47,877 nt of DNA from Paenibacillus lemnae (GTDB lineage Bacteria > Bacillota > Bacilli > Paenibacillales > Paenibacillaceae), in contig NZ_JABBPN010000027.1 of assembly GCF_012933385.1 (NCBI RefSeq), forward strand, positions 1-47,877, written 5' to 3'. The first letter of the stretch is position 1. Every line of letters starts with the position of its first letter. The position numbers and the translations under genes were made by a program. Under the pieces are notes generated by a model. That model was given only the letters and a program-made list of their open reading frames with translations, did not search any database and had not been told where the DNA came from. Below are positions 16,584 through 25,235 of this stretch, piece after piece.

Positions 16584-17687
16584 ATGCCTTCTCGCATCGT
16601 CGTAAAAATCGGAAGCAGCTCCCTGACCACGACAGAAGGCGGGCTCCACCCACAAGCTGTTCAGTTCTATACCTCAGAGCTGGCCGAACTTCGTGACGCA
16701 GGTCATGAAGTCCTGCTCGTTACCTCGGGCGCTGTTGCAGCAGGATTTCGTAAAATCGGCTATACAACCAGACCCCGTCTTCTCCATGAGAAGCAGGCTG
16801 CCGCAGCCGTGGGCCAGGCACTTCTTATGGAGTCTTATCAGGCCGCATTTGCGGAGCATGGTCTGCTCGCTGCACAAATTCTTTTGACTAGGACTGACTT
16901 TGCCAGCCGGAAGCGGATGAATAATGCCAGCCGGACCATTGAGGAACTGCTCAAACAGGGTGTGATTCCCGTCATTAATGAAAATGACACCGTATCCGTT
17001 GACGAGTTGAAATTCGGCGATAATGATACACTGTCCGCACTGGTTGCCAATATGGTCAGGGCCAGGCGGCTGCTTATTTTGACAGATATGGATGGTCTCT
17101 ATACAGCCGATCCTCGCATATCACCGGATGCGGAACGTTTAACAGAGATCGAGGAGATTACAGATGATATTTATGCGATAGCCGGCGGTTCCGGAAGCAG
17201 TGTCGGCACTGGCGGCATGCGTTCCAAAATCGATGCTGCCAAAATTGCCACCCGAGGAGGCGTACCTGTATTTATCGGGAGAGCCGATTTGAGCGGAGAT
17301 TTGAAGACAGCCCTGGAGGGAACCGGAAAAGGCACCTATTTTGCCACCCACCTCTCTTCCCTGCCGATGAAAAAACAGTGGCTTGGTTTCATGTCTTCTC
17401 CGATCGGTATGATCACGGTGGATGAGGGTGCAGAAAAAGCACTGCTTCACGGTGGACACAGTCTTCTGCCGGTTGGCGTAAAACGTGTGGAAGGTCATTT
17501 CCATGCAGGGGACGTCGTAGAGGTCATCAACAGCCGCAGTGAGAAACTGGGCCGGGGCATCATCAATTATGATGAAGAGCAGCTTCAGCAAATCCAGGGA
17601 TTGTCCACTACGGAAGTCCTCTCCGCCCTGGGTGAAGTGCATCGGCTGGAAGTGATTCACCGGGACGAATGGATTACACTTAAATAA
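16584..17687 (+). CDS. proB: Glutamate 5-kinase
   Basis: First enzyme of proline synthesis; phosphorylates glutamate with ATP and is normally feedback-inhibited by proline. 367 residues: amino-acid kinase domain (IVVKIGSSSLT start, ENDTVSVDELKFGDNDTLSA in the middle, GTGGMRSKIDAAKIA) followed by a C-terminal PUA domain (VINSRSEKLGRGI). ATG at 16584 is preferred because its product begins MPSRIVVKIG like other ProB proteins and GAGG lies upstream; the earlier in-frame start lies inside the terminator hairpin of the T-box. proA follows after 36 nt. Confidence 0.97.
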   Translation: MPSRIVVKIGSSSLTTTEGGLHPQAVQFYTSELAELRDAGHEVLLVTSGAVAAGFRKIGYTTRPRLLHEKQAAAAVGQALLMESYQAAFAEHGLLAAQILLTRTDFASRKRMNNASRTIEELLKQGVIPVINENDTVSVDELKFGDNDTLSALVANMVRARRLLILTDMDGLYTADPRISPDAERLTEIEEITDDIYAIAGGSGSSVGTGGMRSKIDAAKIATRGGVPVFIGRADLSGDLKTALEGTGKGTYFATHLSSLPMKKQWLGFMSSPIGMITVDEGAEKALLHGGHSLLPVGVKRVEGHFHAGDVVEVINSRSEKLGRGIINYDEEQLQQIQGLSTTEVLSALGEVHRLEVIHRDEWITLK

Positions 17688-17723
17688 TAAGTTTGATTGT
17701 CATTAAGAGGAGGCGGATGGATC

Positions 17724-18968
17724 ATGAGTGAAGTAAGACATAAAACGGGACTTGCCAAAATGGCAGCTCCTGTTCTGAATAAACTGAACAGCACACAGAA
17801 GAATGAGGCTCTTCTGGCCATGGCGGATGCACTTATCGCACGGTCAGCTGACATTATCAAGGCGAATGAGGAAGATTTGAATAGAGGAAAAAAACAGGGA
17901 ACCTCTTCATCCCTGCTGGATCGTCTGGCCCTGGATGAGAGCCGTATTGAGGGCATCGCGGAAGGTCTGCGACAGATCGTTCAGCTTCCGGATCCGATCG
18001 GAGATACACTGGATACGATACAACGTCCGAATGGTCTGCATATTCAAAAAGTCCGGGTCCCGATCGGTGTCATCGGTATCATCTACGAAGCACGTCCGAA
18101 CGTAACTGTCGATGCAGCTGGATTATGTCTGAAAAGCGGCAATGCTGTCGTTTTGCGGGGAGGATCTTCCGCGATCTCTTCCAATCGCAAGATTGTCGAG
18201 GTTCTGCATGAAGCGATGTCTCATACAGCGATCCCTCAGGATGCCCTGCAGCTGATTGAAGATACGAACCGCGCTTCCGTAGATGAGATGCTGAAGTTAA
18301 ACGGTCTGCTGGATGTTATCATTCCGCGTGGAGGCAGCTCCCTCATTCAAAATGTCGTCATGAATGCTACCGTACCTGTTATTGAAACGGGTGCAGGGAT
18401 CTGTCACACATTTATCGATCAGTCTGCTGATCCCGTGATGGCTGAGGAAATTAGCATTAATGCCAAGGTGCAGCGTCCTTCGGTATGCAATGCCATGGAA
18501 ACCCTGCTGGTTCATGAGGATTATGCTGCTCAGCATATATCCCGTCTATTGGAGCGGTTTCGTGATCTCCATGTCGAGATTCGCGGCGACGACAGAACGA
18601 AGAAATTGGCCAGCTGGGTGAATACCGCCTCTTCCGAAGATTACGCTACAGAGTATAATGATTATGTGCTGAACGTCAAAGTGGTGAAAGATGTCCGGGA
18701 GGCCATGGATCATATTGCTTCTTACGGAACGAAGCACTCGGAATGCATCGTAACCGCCTCGGAAGAGAACGCCGCGAGATTCATTCAGGAAGTAGACGCG
18801 GCTGCGGTGTATCATAATGCGTCAACCCGCTTTACAGACGGATTTGAATTCGGATTCGGTGCCGAAATCGGCATCAGTACGCAAAAGCTCCATGCCAGGG
18901 GCCCTATGGGGCTGCCTGCACTGACATCAACCAAATATATTGTCAGCGGCAGCGGGCAGATTCGATAA
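17724..18968 (+). CDS. proA: Glutamate-5-semialdehyde dehydrogenase (gamma-glutamyl phosphate reductase)
   Basis: Second enzyme of proline synthesis: reduces gamma-glutamyl phosphate with NADPH to glutamate semialdehyde. 414 residues, normal length, aldehyde-dehydrogenase fold. Diagnostic stretches are GVIGIIYEARPNVTVDAAGL, VVLRGGSSAISSN and QRPSVCNAMETLLVH with the catalytic Cys. ATG at 17724 has GGAGG 10 nt before it. The next gene starts 24 nt after the stop. Confidence 0.97.
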   Translation: MSEVRHKTGLAKMAAPVLNKLNSTQKNEALLAMADALIARSADIIKANEEDLNRGKKQGTSSSLLDRLALDESRIEGIAEGLRQIVQLPDPIGDTLDTIQRPNGLHIQKVRVPIGVIGIIYEARPNVTVDAAGLCLKSGNAVVLRGGSSAISSNRKIVEVLHEAMSHTAIPQDALQLIEDTNRASVDEMLKLNGLLDVIIPRGGSSLIQNVVMNATVPVIETGAGICHTFIDQSADPVMAEEISINAKVQRPSVCNAMETLLVHEDYAAQHISRLLERFRDLHVEIRGDDRTKKLASWVNTASSEDYATEYNDYVLNVKVVKDVREAMDHIASYGTKHSECIVTASEENAARFIQEVDAAAVYHNASTRFTDGFEFGFGAEIGISTQKLHARGPMGLPALTSTKYIVSGSGQIR

Positions 18969-18992
18969 TAACTAAACAAGGAGGAATCATCT

Positions 18993-19862
18993 GTGTGCCA
19001 ATCCCCTCAAAACCGCCCTTTAATTGATAAAAGAATTACTTTCTACGGTGCAGGCTCCATGGCAGAGGCGATTGTAAAAGGTCTTGTCAGCCGCTCTGTT
19101 GTACAGCCTGATAACATCTTCATGTTGAACCGCAGCAATATCCAGCGGCTTCAGGAACTGCAGAATAACTACGGGGTGCAGACAGAGAATGACCCGGAGC
19201 GCAAACTGGAAATTTTGAAGACCAGTCCCGTCATTGTGCTTGCCATGAAACCGAAAGATGCTGCGAAGGCATTAAAGGAACTCGGTCCTGTGCTGTCCGA
19301 AGACCAACTGCTCGTATCTGTCATCGCAGGACTTTCGATTCAGACGACCCATTCTTTGCTGGGTCAGCAGCAGCCGGTGGCGCGCACGATGCCAAACACG
19401 TCCAGCTCGATTGGCCTTGGATCCACAGGAATTGCTTTTTCCAAAGGAATTCAGGATGACATGCGGCAGCTGGTTATGACGCTGTTTGAAGCGGTTGGAG
19501 ATGTAACCGTGATTGAAGAAGATAAAATGGATATTCTGACCGGAATATCCGGCAGTGGTCCCGCTTACTTTTATTACATGATGGAAGCCATGACTGCAGC
19601 GGGAATTCGCGGCGGTCTGACAGCAGATCAGAGCCGTGAGCTGACCCTTCAAACGATCATGGGAGCTGCCCGAATGGTACAGGTTACCGGTGAGCAGCCC
19701 TCCGCACTAAGAGCAAAAATCACTTCACCCAATGGTTCAACCCAGGCAGCACTGGAACGTTTGGACCAGGGGGATTTCTTTGAAACTGTTATAGCCGCCG
19801 TTAACCGCTGCGCAGAGCGTTCGCGTGAAATGGGTGCGGCGCTGAAAGGACAAACCTCATGA
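18993..19862 (+). CDS. proC: Pyrroline-5-carboxylate reductase
   Basis: Last proline step: NAD(P)H-dependent reduction of pyrroline-5-carboxylate. 289 residues with Rossmann start ITFYGAGSMAEAIVKGL, PNTSSSIGLGSTGIAFSKG, and the C-terminal helical dimerisation region containing GISGSGPAYFYYMMEAM and ITSPNGSTQAALE. The start is GTG at 18993 with AAGGAGG about 9 nt upstream. The stop codon overlaps the start of mtnW (ATGA), so translation of the methionine-salvage gene is likely coupled to proC. In B. subtilis the reductase linked to proBA is called proI or proH; the name here follows function. Confidence 0.96.
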   Translation: MCQSPQNRPLIDKRITFYGAGSMAEAIVKGLVSRSVVQPDNIFMLNRSNIQRLQELQNNYGVQTENDPERKLEILKTSPVIVLAMKPKDAAKALKELGPVLSEDQLLVSVIAGLSIQTTHSLLGQQQPVARTMPNTSSSIGLGSTGIAFSKGIQDDMRQLVMTLFEAVGDVTVIEEDKMDILTGISGSGPAYFYYMMEAMTAAGIRGGLTADQSRELTLQTIMGAARMVQVTGEQPSALRAKITSPNGSTQAALERLDQGDFFETVIAAVNRCAERSREMGAALKGQTS

Positions 19863-21076
19863 GCCATTGTATTGCAACCTATCGAATTCACGATGATCGT
19901 GCTGATTTTCATAAGAAAGCGGAGTCCATCGCTGTCGGAATGACCGTTGGCAGCTGGACCGAGCTGCCGCAGGCCAAACGCGAAGCAATGAAAAAGCATT
20001 TGGGCGAAGTCTATGCCGTAGAAGTTCATGAATCTGCTGATGGAACAGAAGGAAGTCGTTACGCAGATGTTCGTATTGCTTATCCTGATGTCAATTTCAG
20101 CCGGGATATCCCTGCCCTGCTTGTCACGGTATTCGGAAAAATTTCCATGGATGGACGAATCAAGCTGATCTCGCTGGATTTGTCTGATAACTTTTTATCT
20201 TCTTTTCCCGGACCCAAATTCGGCATTGACGGAATCCGCCAGCTGCTCGGTGTTTACGATCGTCCCCTGCTGATGAGCATTTTTAAATCCGTGATCGGAC
20301 TTAACGCTGCTGAATTGAGAGAACAGTTCATCCGGCAGGCCCGCGGAGGTGTAGACCTTGTCAAAGATGACGAAATTTTGTTTGAAAATGATCTGACGCC
20401 GATTGAGACGCGAGTTCGTCTGTGCATGGATGCAGCCAGAGATGTAGAAGAAGAAACAGGTAAAAGACTGCTGTATGCTGCCAACCTGACGGGCCGCACT
20501 TCCGGACTGAAGGAACAGGCTCTGCGAGCCATTGATGCAGGCGCAAATGCCCTGCTCTTCAATGTGCTATCCTACGGCTACGACGTCCTGCAGGAGCTTT
20601 CATCAGATCCGGACCTGACCGTGCCTCTCATGGCTCACCCGGCGCTTGCAGGTGCTTTGTATCCATCGCCACATTACGGCATTGCTGCACCTGTACTGCT
20701 GGGACAGCTGATGCGGGTTGCCGGAGCAGATCTGGTGCTATTCCCTTCACCGTATGGTTCCGTAACGATGCCTAGGGAAGAAAACCTGTCCATCCGGGAT
20801 CAGCTGCATACGACTTCACTAGGTATGAAGCGCAGCATGCCTGTTCCCTCTGCCGGCATTCATCCTGGACTGGTTCCAAAAATCCTGCGTGACTTCGGTA
20901 CAGACGTTGTCGTCAATGCAGGTGGAGGCATTCATGGCCATCCGATGGGAACCGAAGCTGGAGGACAAGCCTTTGTCCAGGCTATCGATGCTGCGGTGAA
21001 TGGTATATCCTTGACCGAACAAGCGGCATCTCATCCTGCACTGAAAGCGGCTCTGGACATCTGGGGAGGAGAATAA
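19859..21076 (+). CDS. mtnW: 2,3-diketo-5-methylthiopentyl-1-phosphate enolase (RuBisCO-like)
   Basis: RuBisCO-like protein of methionine salvage; enolises 2,3-diketo-5-methylthiopentyl-1-phosphate. 405 residues. The metal and proton-transfer site is K169-D-D-E172 in GVDLVKDDEILFEN, where the lysine would be carbamylated; FPGPKFGIDGIRQLLGVYDR and VNAGGGIHGHPMGTEAGG (phosphate site) are also intact. The start overlaps the proC stop by 4 nt. mtnX follows 6 nt after the stop. This family lacks the residues needed for CO2 fixation, so it is not a true RuBisCO. Confidence 0.95.
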   Translation: MSHCIATYRIHDDRADFHKKAESIAVGMTVGSWTELPQAKREAMKKHLGEVYAVEVHESADGTEGSRYADVRIAYPDVNFSRDIPALLVTVFGKISMDGRIKLISLDLSDNFLSSFPGPKFGIDGIRQLLGVYDRPLLMSIFKSVIGLNAAELREQFIRQARGGVDLVKDDEILFENDLTPIETRVRLCMDAARDVEEETGKRLLYAANLTGRTSGLKEQALRAIDAGANALLFNVLSYGYDVLQELSSDPDLTVPLMAHPALAGALYPSPHYGIAAPVLLGQLMRVAGADLVLFPSPYGSVTMPREENLSIRDQLHTTSLGMKRSMPVPSAGIHPGLVPKILRDFGTDVVVNAGGGIHGHPMGTEAGGQAFVQAIDAAVNGISLTEQAASHPALKAALDIWGGE

Positions 21077-21082
21077 AACATC

Positions 21083-21760
21083 ATGAGATCAGACAAACAG
21101 CCGATTGTTTTTTGTGATTTCGACGGCACGATTACTGACAACGACAACATCGTAGCCATTATGAAGCATTTTAAACCTGAGGGCGTTGATGATATTATTC
21201 AAGATACGCTGGATCGCAACATTTCCATTCGTGAAGGTGTAGGTGCGATGTTCGCCCTATTTCCTTCCAGCCAGCAGGAGGAAATCACCTCATTCGTGAT
21301 CAATCAAGCAGTCATTCGGGCAGGATTCGGAGAATACCTGGACTATTTGAAAAGCCAGGGTATCCCCTTCTATGTCACCAGCGGAGGCATTGACTTTTTC
21401 GTCAAGCCTCTTCTAGAGCCATTTGGCATTCCAGAGGATCACATTTTCTGCAACGGAGCGGACTTCAGCGGCGACACCATCGAAATTACCTGGCCCCACC
21501 CATGTGGGGAAGGCTGCAGTAATGAGTGCGGAATGTGCAAGGTGACTGTAATGAAGGATTTTTCGCCTGATGACTATTTTCGGATTCTGATCGGCGACAG
21601 TATCACCGATTTCGAAGGGGCCAAAAAAGCGGATCTGGTTTATTCCAGAGCAGCCTTAACTGAACAGTGTGAAAAATTGGGAGTTAACCATGTACCATTT
21701 CATAATTTCCATGACATTATTCAAGATATGAATTTAAAATCCAGCCAGGGGGTTCTATAA
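21083..21760 (+). CDS. mtnX: 2-hydroxy-3-keto-5-methylthiopentenyl-1-phosphate phosphatase
   Basis: HAD-family phosphatase acting on the MtnW product. 225 residues with nucleophile motif FCDFDGTITDND at the N-terminus, Thr/Ser motif YVTSGGIDFFV, and the acidic motif IGDSITDFEGAKKADLV. A cysteine group (CNG..., CGEGCSNECGMCK) in the cap region is typical of MtnX homologues and may bind a metal. ATG at 21083 has GGGAGGAG upstream. Sits between mtnW and mtnB as in B. subtilis. Confidence 0.94.
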   Translation: MRSDKQPIVFCDFDGTITDNDNIVAIMKHFKPEGVDDIIQDTLDRNISIREGVGAMFALFPSSQQEEITSFVINQAVIRAGFGEYLDYLKSQGIPFYVTSGGIDFFVKPLLEPFGIPEDHIFCNGADFSGDTIEITWPHPCGEGCSNECGMCKVTVMKDFSPDDYFRILIGDSITDFEGAKKADLVYSRAALTEQCEKLGVNHVPFHNFHDIIQDMNLKSSQGVL

Positions 21761-21763
21761 ATA

Positions 21764-22423
21764 ATGAATTTTTCGGACATTACACTGGAGCAGAAACAGA
21801 CTGCGCTGCAGGAGCTCCATCAAGTGAAAGAGCTGTTCGCATCCCGGGGCTGGTTCCCTGGAACAAGCGGCAATTTATCCGTACGTGTTGGAGATTTTCA
21901 AGAGGATGAATTTCATTTTGCTGTAACAGCGAGCGGGAAAGACAAATCGGTGCACACACCCGAAGATTATTTATTCGTGGACCAGAATGGTAAACCTTGT
22001 GAAGCGACACGCTTGAAGCCGAGTGCCGAGACGCTGATTCACTGTGAGATTTATCGCAAAACCGGCTGTGGAGCTATTTTTCACGTGCATACAATCGATA
22101 ACAATCTAATTAGTGAGTATTACGGGAAGCAGGGCTTTGTTCCTGCCCAAGGGATTGAACTGATCAAAGCATTTAATATTTGGGAAGAAGATGCCTCTAT
22201 TTCGATCCCTGTATTACCCAACTATGCCGAAATCCCACGAATTGCGGAACTCGTGCCAGGCGCACTGGACGTAAGCGTTCCAGGCATTCTTCTGCGCAAT
22301 CATGGCATTTATGCCTGGGGACGTAATGCTTTTGAAGCCAAACGCCATTTGGAGGCCTTCGAATTTATTTTTGAGTATACGTATAAGCGTCTCCTGCTGG
22401 AAGCTGCCAGACCTTTGAAATAA
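21764..22423 (+). CDS. mtnB: Methylthioribulose-1-phosphate dehydratase
   Basis: Class II aldolase/adducin-fold Zn enzyme that dehydrates methylthioribulose-1-phosphate to the diketo compound used by MtnW. 219 residues, normal length. Zn ligands are visible as HVH in IFHVHTIDNN and His in LRNHGIYAWGRN; GTSGNLSVRVG is the phosphate-binding loop and ELIKA the catalytic region. Last gene of the T-box operon; mtnD, mtnA and mtnK are not in the window. It starts 3 nt after the mtnX stop. Confidence 0.95.
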   Translation: MNFSDITLEQKQTALQELHQVKELFASRGWFPGTSGNLSVRVGDFQEDEFHFAVTASGKDKSVHTPEDYLFVDQNGKPCEATRLKPSAETLIHCEIYRKTGCGAIFHVHTIDNNLISEYYGKQGFVPAQGIELIKAFNIWEEDASISIPVLPNYAEIPRIAELVPGALDVSVPGILLRNHGIYAWGRNAFEAKRHLEAFEFIFEYTYKRLLLEAARPLK

Positions 22424-22435
22424 ATAATTTTCTGT

Positions 22436-22630
22436 TATATAGGATGAACTTAAAAATTACATACAGGTTCACTTCGATTGAGAACCATCTTCCGATCGCT
22501 GTTATCCCCGGATTTTTTTCGAATTTAAATACTATAAGGGTTAAATCCGGGGATAAAGGCGACCGCTTCGCTTCTCCAGATCGGTTCTCACTCTCCGTTA
22601 AACGTGTAATTCTTATTTTCAATCTATATA
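22436..22630. repeat. 195-bp imperfect inverted repeat, MITE-like or large RNA hairpin
   Basis: Three blocks match between the two arms. Outer: TATATAGGATGAACTTAAAAATTACA against the reverse complement TATATAGATTGAAAATAAGAATTACA. Middle: GAGAACCATCT (22480-22490) against AGATCGGTTCTC (22578-22589). Inner: a perfect 14-bp pair, TTATCCCCGGATTT (22502-22515) and AAATCCGGGGATAA (22543-22556), around a 27-base loop. Between blocks the arms differ in length. No target duplication could be fixed. Confidence 0.65.
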
Positions 22631-22761
22631 GATAGATTAAATATTAATATTTACCTTTCCGGGTGGCTGCGATGGCAAGTGTTCTTACGACCGCTGTTGC
22701 CTCTACAGAATCACTTGTCACCTCCGCTTTAGATGATTATTTTCTTTAGTTCATTCTATGT

Positions 22762-22813
22762 AAATAAGGCTGTCCCTAAAGATCTTAGATCTGAAGGGAC
22801 TGCCTTATTTTTT
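22762..22813 (+). terminator. Terminator of the pro/mtn transcript
   Basis: AAATAAGGC(T)GTCCCT pairs with AGGGAC(T)GCCTTATTT, with AGATCT repeats in the loop region, then a T-run on the plus strand. It may also stop the convergent GNAT transcript, although the T-run there is poorer. Confidence 0.8.
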
Positions 22814-22832
22814 GATGATTTCGCCTTGTCAT

Positions 22833-23342
22833 TTATTCAAGTAGTTTTGACATGTAAAACTCATCAATAAAGCGGCCATCCACTTTAATCGCATTCCTTT
22901 TTGTACCTTCCACCTCAAACCCCGCAGAGTGATACAACCGAAGTGCTGTTTCATTATGACACATCACCGTGAGTTCCAATCTTGTAACTCCACGGCCCCT
23001 AGCCCAGTTCTCCAGATTTTCCAAGAGACGTTTGCCGATGCCTTGCCCTGTATATTTCTGCTGAATTCCAATTACAATGTAAATAGAATGCTTTATCCGT
23101 TGAAGTTCTGATCCGCTTCCGACAATAAATCCGGCCAAATCTTTATCATCAGTACATGCAAGCAGCATAACGGAATGCTTCGATGCCTGCATTGTTTCCA
23201 GCCTTTTAGTCTGCATTTCTTTTGTAATCTGACGTTCTCCAGGTTCATAAAGCATAAACTGCGTTTCACCATCCAGTTGTTCAAGCAGACGAATAAGCGC
23301 TTTGGCATCCTTGGGACCAGCCTCGCGAATCACGATCGTCAT
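22833..23342 (-). CDS. GNAT-family N-acetyltransferase
   Basis: 169-residue acetyl-CoA-dependent transferase with one GNAT domain. The acetyl-CoA loop is QQKYTGQGIGKRLLENLENW, followed by RLELTVMCHNETALRLYHSA (motif B with the usual Tyr), as in the YhhY/SpeG-like general group. The substrate cannot be told. ATG at 23342 has AAAGGAGAG upstream. The CPBP protease gene ends 19 nt upstream, so the two may be one transcript. Confidence 0.9.
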   Translation of the reverse strand: MTIVIREAGPKDAKALIRLLEQLDGETQFMLYEPGERQITKEMQTKRLETMQASKHSVMLLACTDDKDLAGFIVGSGSELQRIKHSIYIVIGIQQKYTGQGIGKRLLENLENWARGRGVTRLELTVMCHNETALRLYHSAGFEVEGTKRNAIKVDGRFIDEFYMSKLLE

Positions 23343-23361
23343 ACGCTCTCTCCTTTTTACT

Positions 23362-24174
23362 CTAAAATATCATGCCGCTCAAAACAAAAAGAATATTCAT
23401 GATGATATGCATGATGATGACAGGCAGCAGACCTTTGCTTTGGACGGCCAGGGCCGACATCATCCAGCCGAATACAGCAAACAGCAGACATATTTCCCAG
23501 CCAAACCCCAGATGGAAATGATAGAATCCGAAGCCGGTACCGGCTATGAAAATACCTTTAATTTCTCCGAACATCCCGGTGAACCCGCTCAGCACATATC
23601 CTCTCCACAGGATTTCTTCCAAGATACCATTGATCAATCCAAATGCTATTCCGTACAGCAGCAGCTGTCCGAGTGTATCTTTCCTCCAATCGATGAACCA
23701 TACGAATGAGAATATAGTAATGACCGTGAAGATGATCAAAAAACGCCAAACTGGATCCTTAATATACCCTTTCAAAATGAATGGAAAATAAACGGGCCCT
23801 GCAAAACTTCCTGGCGCCAGCCATTGCCTATGCAGTTTAAATCCAATTTGGACAAGAATGATGGGAACAAGAAGACCGATCAGACCTGCTCTGGATACGA
23901 TGATGGACCACTCATGTGATTCATTCAGGGTGACTTGAATATAATCGCTGAGTTTCATGTAGCATGGAAATCCGATCATTATGGCAGCTGTCATAGCTGC
24001 TCCCTGTTTTACCTGTACATTCGATACAGCAGCGGCCACGCCGATCAGGAGAAGAAATACACTAATAATCACAGGTAGAGATACGAACTGTGCCGCTGCC
24101 ACAGCGCCCGCAAAAGCAACCACACAACTCAAATAAAAAATGTACGAGCTCTTCGTCTTTATGTTGTTCAACAT
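23362..24174 (-). CDS. CPBP-family intramembrane protease (CAAX/Abi type)
   Basis: 270-residue integral membrane protein with seven or eight hydrophobic segments. The family's catalytic residues are visible: EE and R in LEEILWRGYVLSG (near residue 190), His in FGFYHFHLGFG, and a late His in IIMHIIMNILF. Members are related to CAAX prenyl proteases and are used in Gram-positives for bacteriocin self-immunity or signalling; no bacteriocin gene is seen nearby, so the substrate is unknown. ATG at 24174 has GAGGAG upstream. It is divergent from the pentapeptide-repeat gene. Confidence 0.9.
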   Translation of the reverse strand: MLNNIKTKSSYIFYLSCVVAFAGAVAAAQFVSLPVIISVFLLLIGVAAAVSNVQVKQGAAMTAAIMIGFPCYMKLSDYIQVTLNESHEWSIIVSRAGLIGLLVPIILVQIGFKLHRQWLAPGSFAGPVYFPFILKGYIKDPVWRFLIIFTVITIFSFVWFIDWRKDTLGQLLLYGIAFGLINGILEEILWRGYVLSGFTGMFGEIKGIFIAGTGFGFYHFHLGFGWEICLLFAVFGWMMSALAVQSKGLLPVIIMHIIMNILFVLSGMIF

Positions 24175-24286
24175 GTTTGCTCCTCTTTATCTATGTATAT
24201 TAATTAACTACTTATGCAATCTTTTGATAACTTCCAGTATACTATTCATATCTATCAAATTGTAAACCATAAGGAGTTTCAATGTC

Positions 24287-25147
24287 ATGTCAATCTATAC
24301 AAGCGGCTCTGCTGCCAGCCGTAACCGTCTGAAGGCAGACTGCGAGCAATGTTTCGGATTGTGCTGTACGGCACTTCCCTTTTCTTCCTCTTCCGATTTC
24401 GCCATGGATAAACCTGCTGGACAGCCATGTTCTAATCTAAACGATCATTTCAAGTGCGGTATCCACAGCCGCCTGCGGCAATCCGGATTCAAAGGATGTA
24501 CGGTCTATGACTGTTTTGGAGCAGGTCAACAGGTGTCCCAGATTACGTTTAAGGGTGTCGACTGGCGTGAAGATGCTTTAAAGGCCAGTTTGATGTTCCA
24601 CGTCTTTCCAATGATGTGGCAGCTTCATGAGCTGCTGTGGTATGTAACCCAAGCAAGAGAAATGTGTTCCTCTTCTACTGACGGGCTGGAACTTGAACAA
24701 ATGCTGGATAAAACAGAACAGCTCACCTTACTGGGCCCAGAGGAATTAGCTCAAATCAATCTTCCGGAGCACCGGGCAGAAGTTAATACGCTGCTGGTGA
24801 AGTATAGTGAACAGATCCGTGCTGAAGCTGCAAGCAGATTTAAAATATCTTCAAGACACAACATAAAGCGGGGGGCGGATCTGATTGGTGCCAAACTCAA
24901 TAACGCCGACCTGCGCTGTGCAAATTTGAGGGGTGTGTATTTCATTGCCTCCGATTTAAGAGGTGCAGATCTGCGATTTGCTGATGTCATTGGCGCGGAT
25001 TTCCGGGATGCCGATATTTCCGGAGCGGATCTTTCCGATGTCTTATTTTTGACTCAAATGCAGGTGAATGCTGCAATAGGCGATAAATTAACAAAGCTCC
25101 CGCCCTATTTCGATACGCCGGATCACTGGCTGACTTCTACCTCATAA
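24287..25147 (+). CDS. Cys-cluster plus pentapeptide-repeat protein
   Basis: 286 residues in two parts. The N-terminal third has a cysteine cluster, C19-x2-C22-x3-CC26-27 (CEQCFGLCC) with C48, C57, C71 and C76, similar in layout to YkgJ-type putative metal-binding modules. The C-terminal part (about 190-255) has consecutive pentapeptide repeats of the A-D/N-L-x-x type (GADLIGAKLNNADLRCANLR, then more) that should form a right-handed beta helix. Pentapeptide proteins can mimic DNA and protect gyrase, but many have other roles; function unknown. AAGGAG precedes the ATG. Single gene, ended by the hairpin at 25193-25233. Confidence 0.85.
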   Translation: MSIYTSGSAASRNRLKADCEQCFGLCCTALPFSSSSDFAMDKPAGQPCSNLNDHFKCGIHSRLRQSGFKGCTVYDCFGAGQQVSQITFKGVDWREDALKASLMFHVFPMMWQLHELLWYVTQAREMCSSSTDGLELEQMLDKTEQLTLLGPEELAQINLPEHRAEVNTLLVKYSEQIRAEAASRFKISSRHNIKRGADLIGAKLNNADLRCANLRGVYFIASDLRGADLRFADVIGADFRDADISGADLSDVLFLTQMQVNAAIGDKLTKLPPYFDTPDHWLTSTS

Positions 25148-25192
25148 ATTTTGAACTATGTTTAACTTTATAATAACTCAGAATAAATCAAA

Positions 25193-25233
25193 GGAGAGGC
25201 AGTCCCTTTCATTCTAAACGGGACTGCCTCTCC
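25193..25233. terminator. Convergent terminator between the pentapeptide gene and dnaD
   Basis: Perfect 14-bp stem GGAGAGGCAGTCCC/GGGACTGCCTCTCC with a 13-base loop. The T-run is short on either strand (CCTTTGATTT on the minus strand). The core GGCAGTCCC is shared with the terminator at 22762-22813. Confidence 0.65.
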
Positions 25234-25235
25234 TA

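Larger units (their letters stand above)
22424..22832. other. 409-bp gene-free stretch between mtnB and the GNAT gene
   Basis: Contains the long inverted repeat at 22436-22630, a second weaker hairpin (CAAGTG-TTCT with AGAATCACTTG, 22675-22718) and the terminator at 22762-22813. A 28-codon open frame beginning at a GTG near 22664 has no ribosome binding site and is not called as a gene. Confidence 0.6.

Noticed and set aside
22664..22750. 28-codon open frame
   Set aside because: No ribosome binding site and the stretch also forms an imperfect hairpin; coding status not supported.
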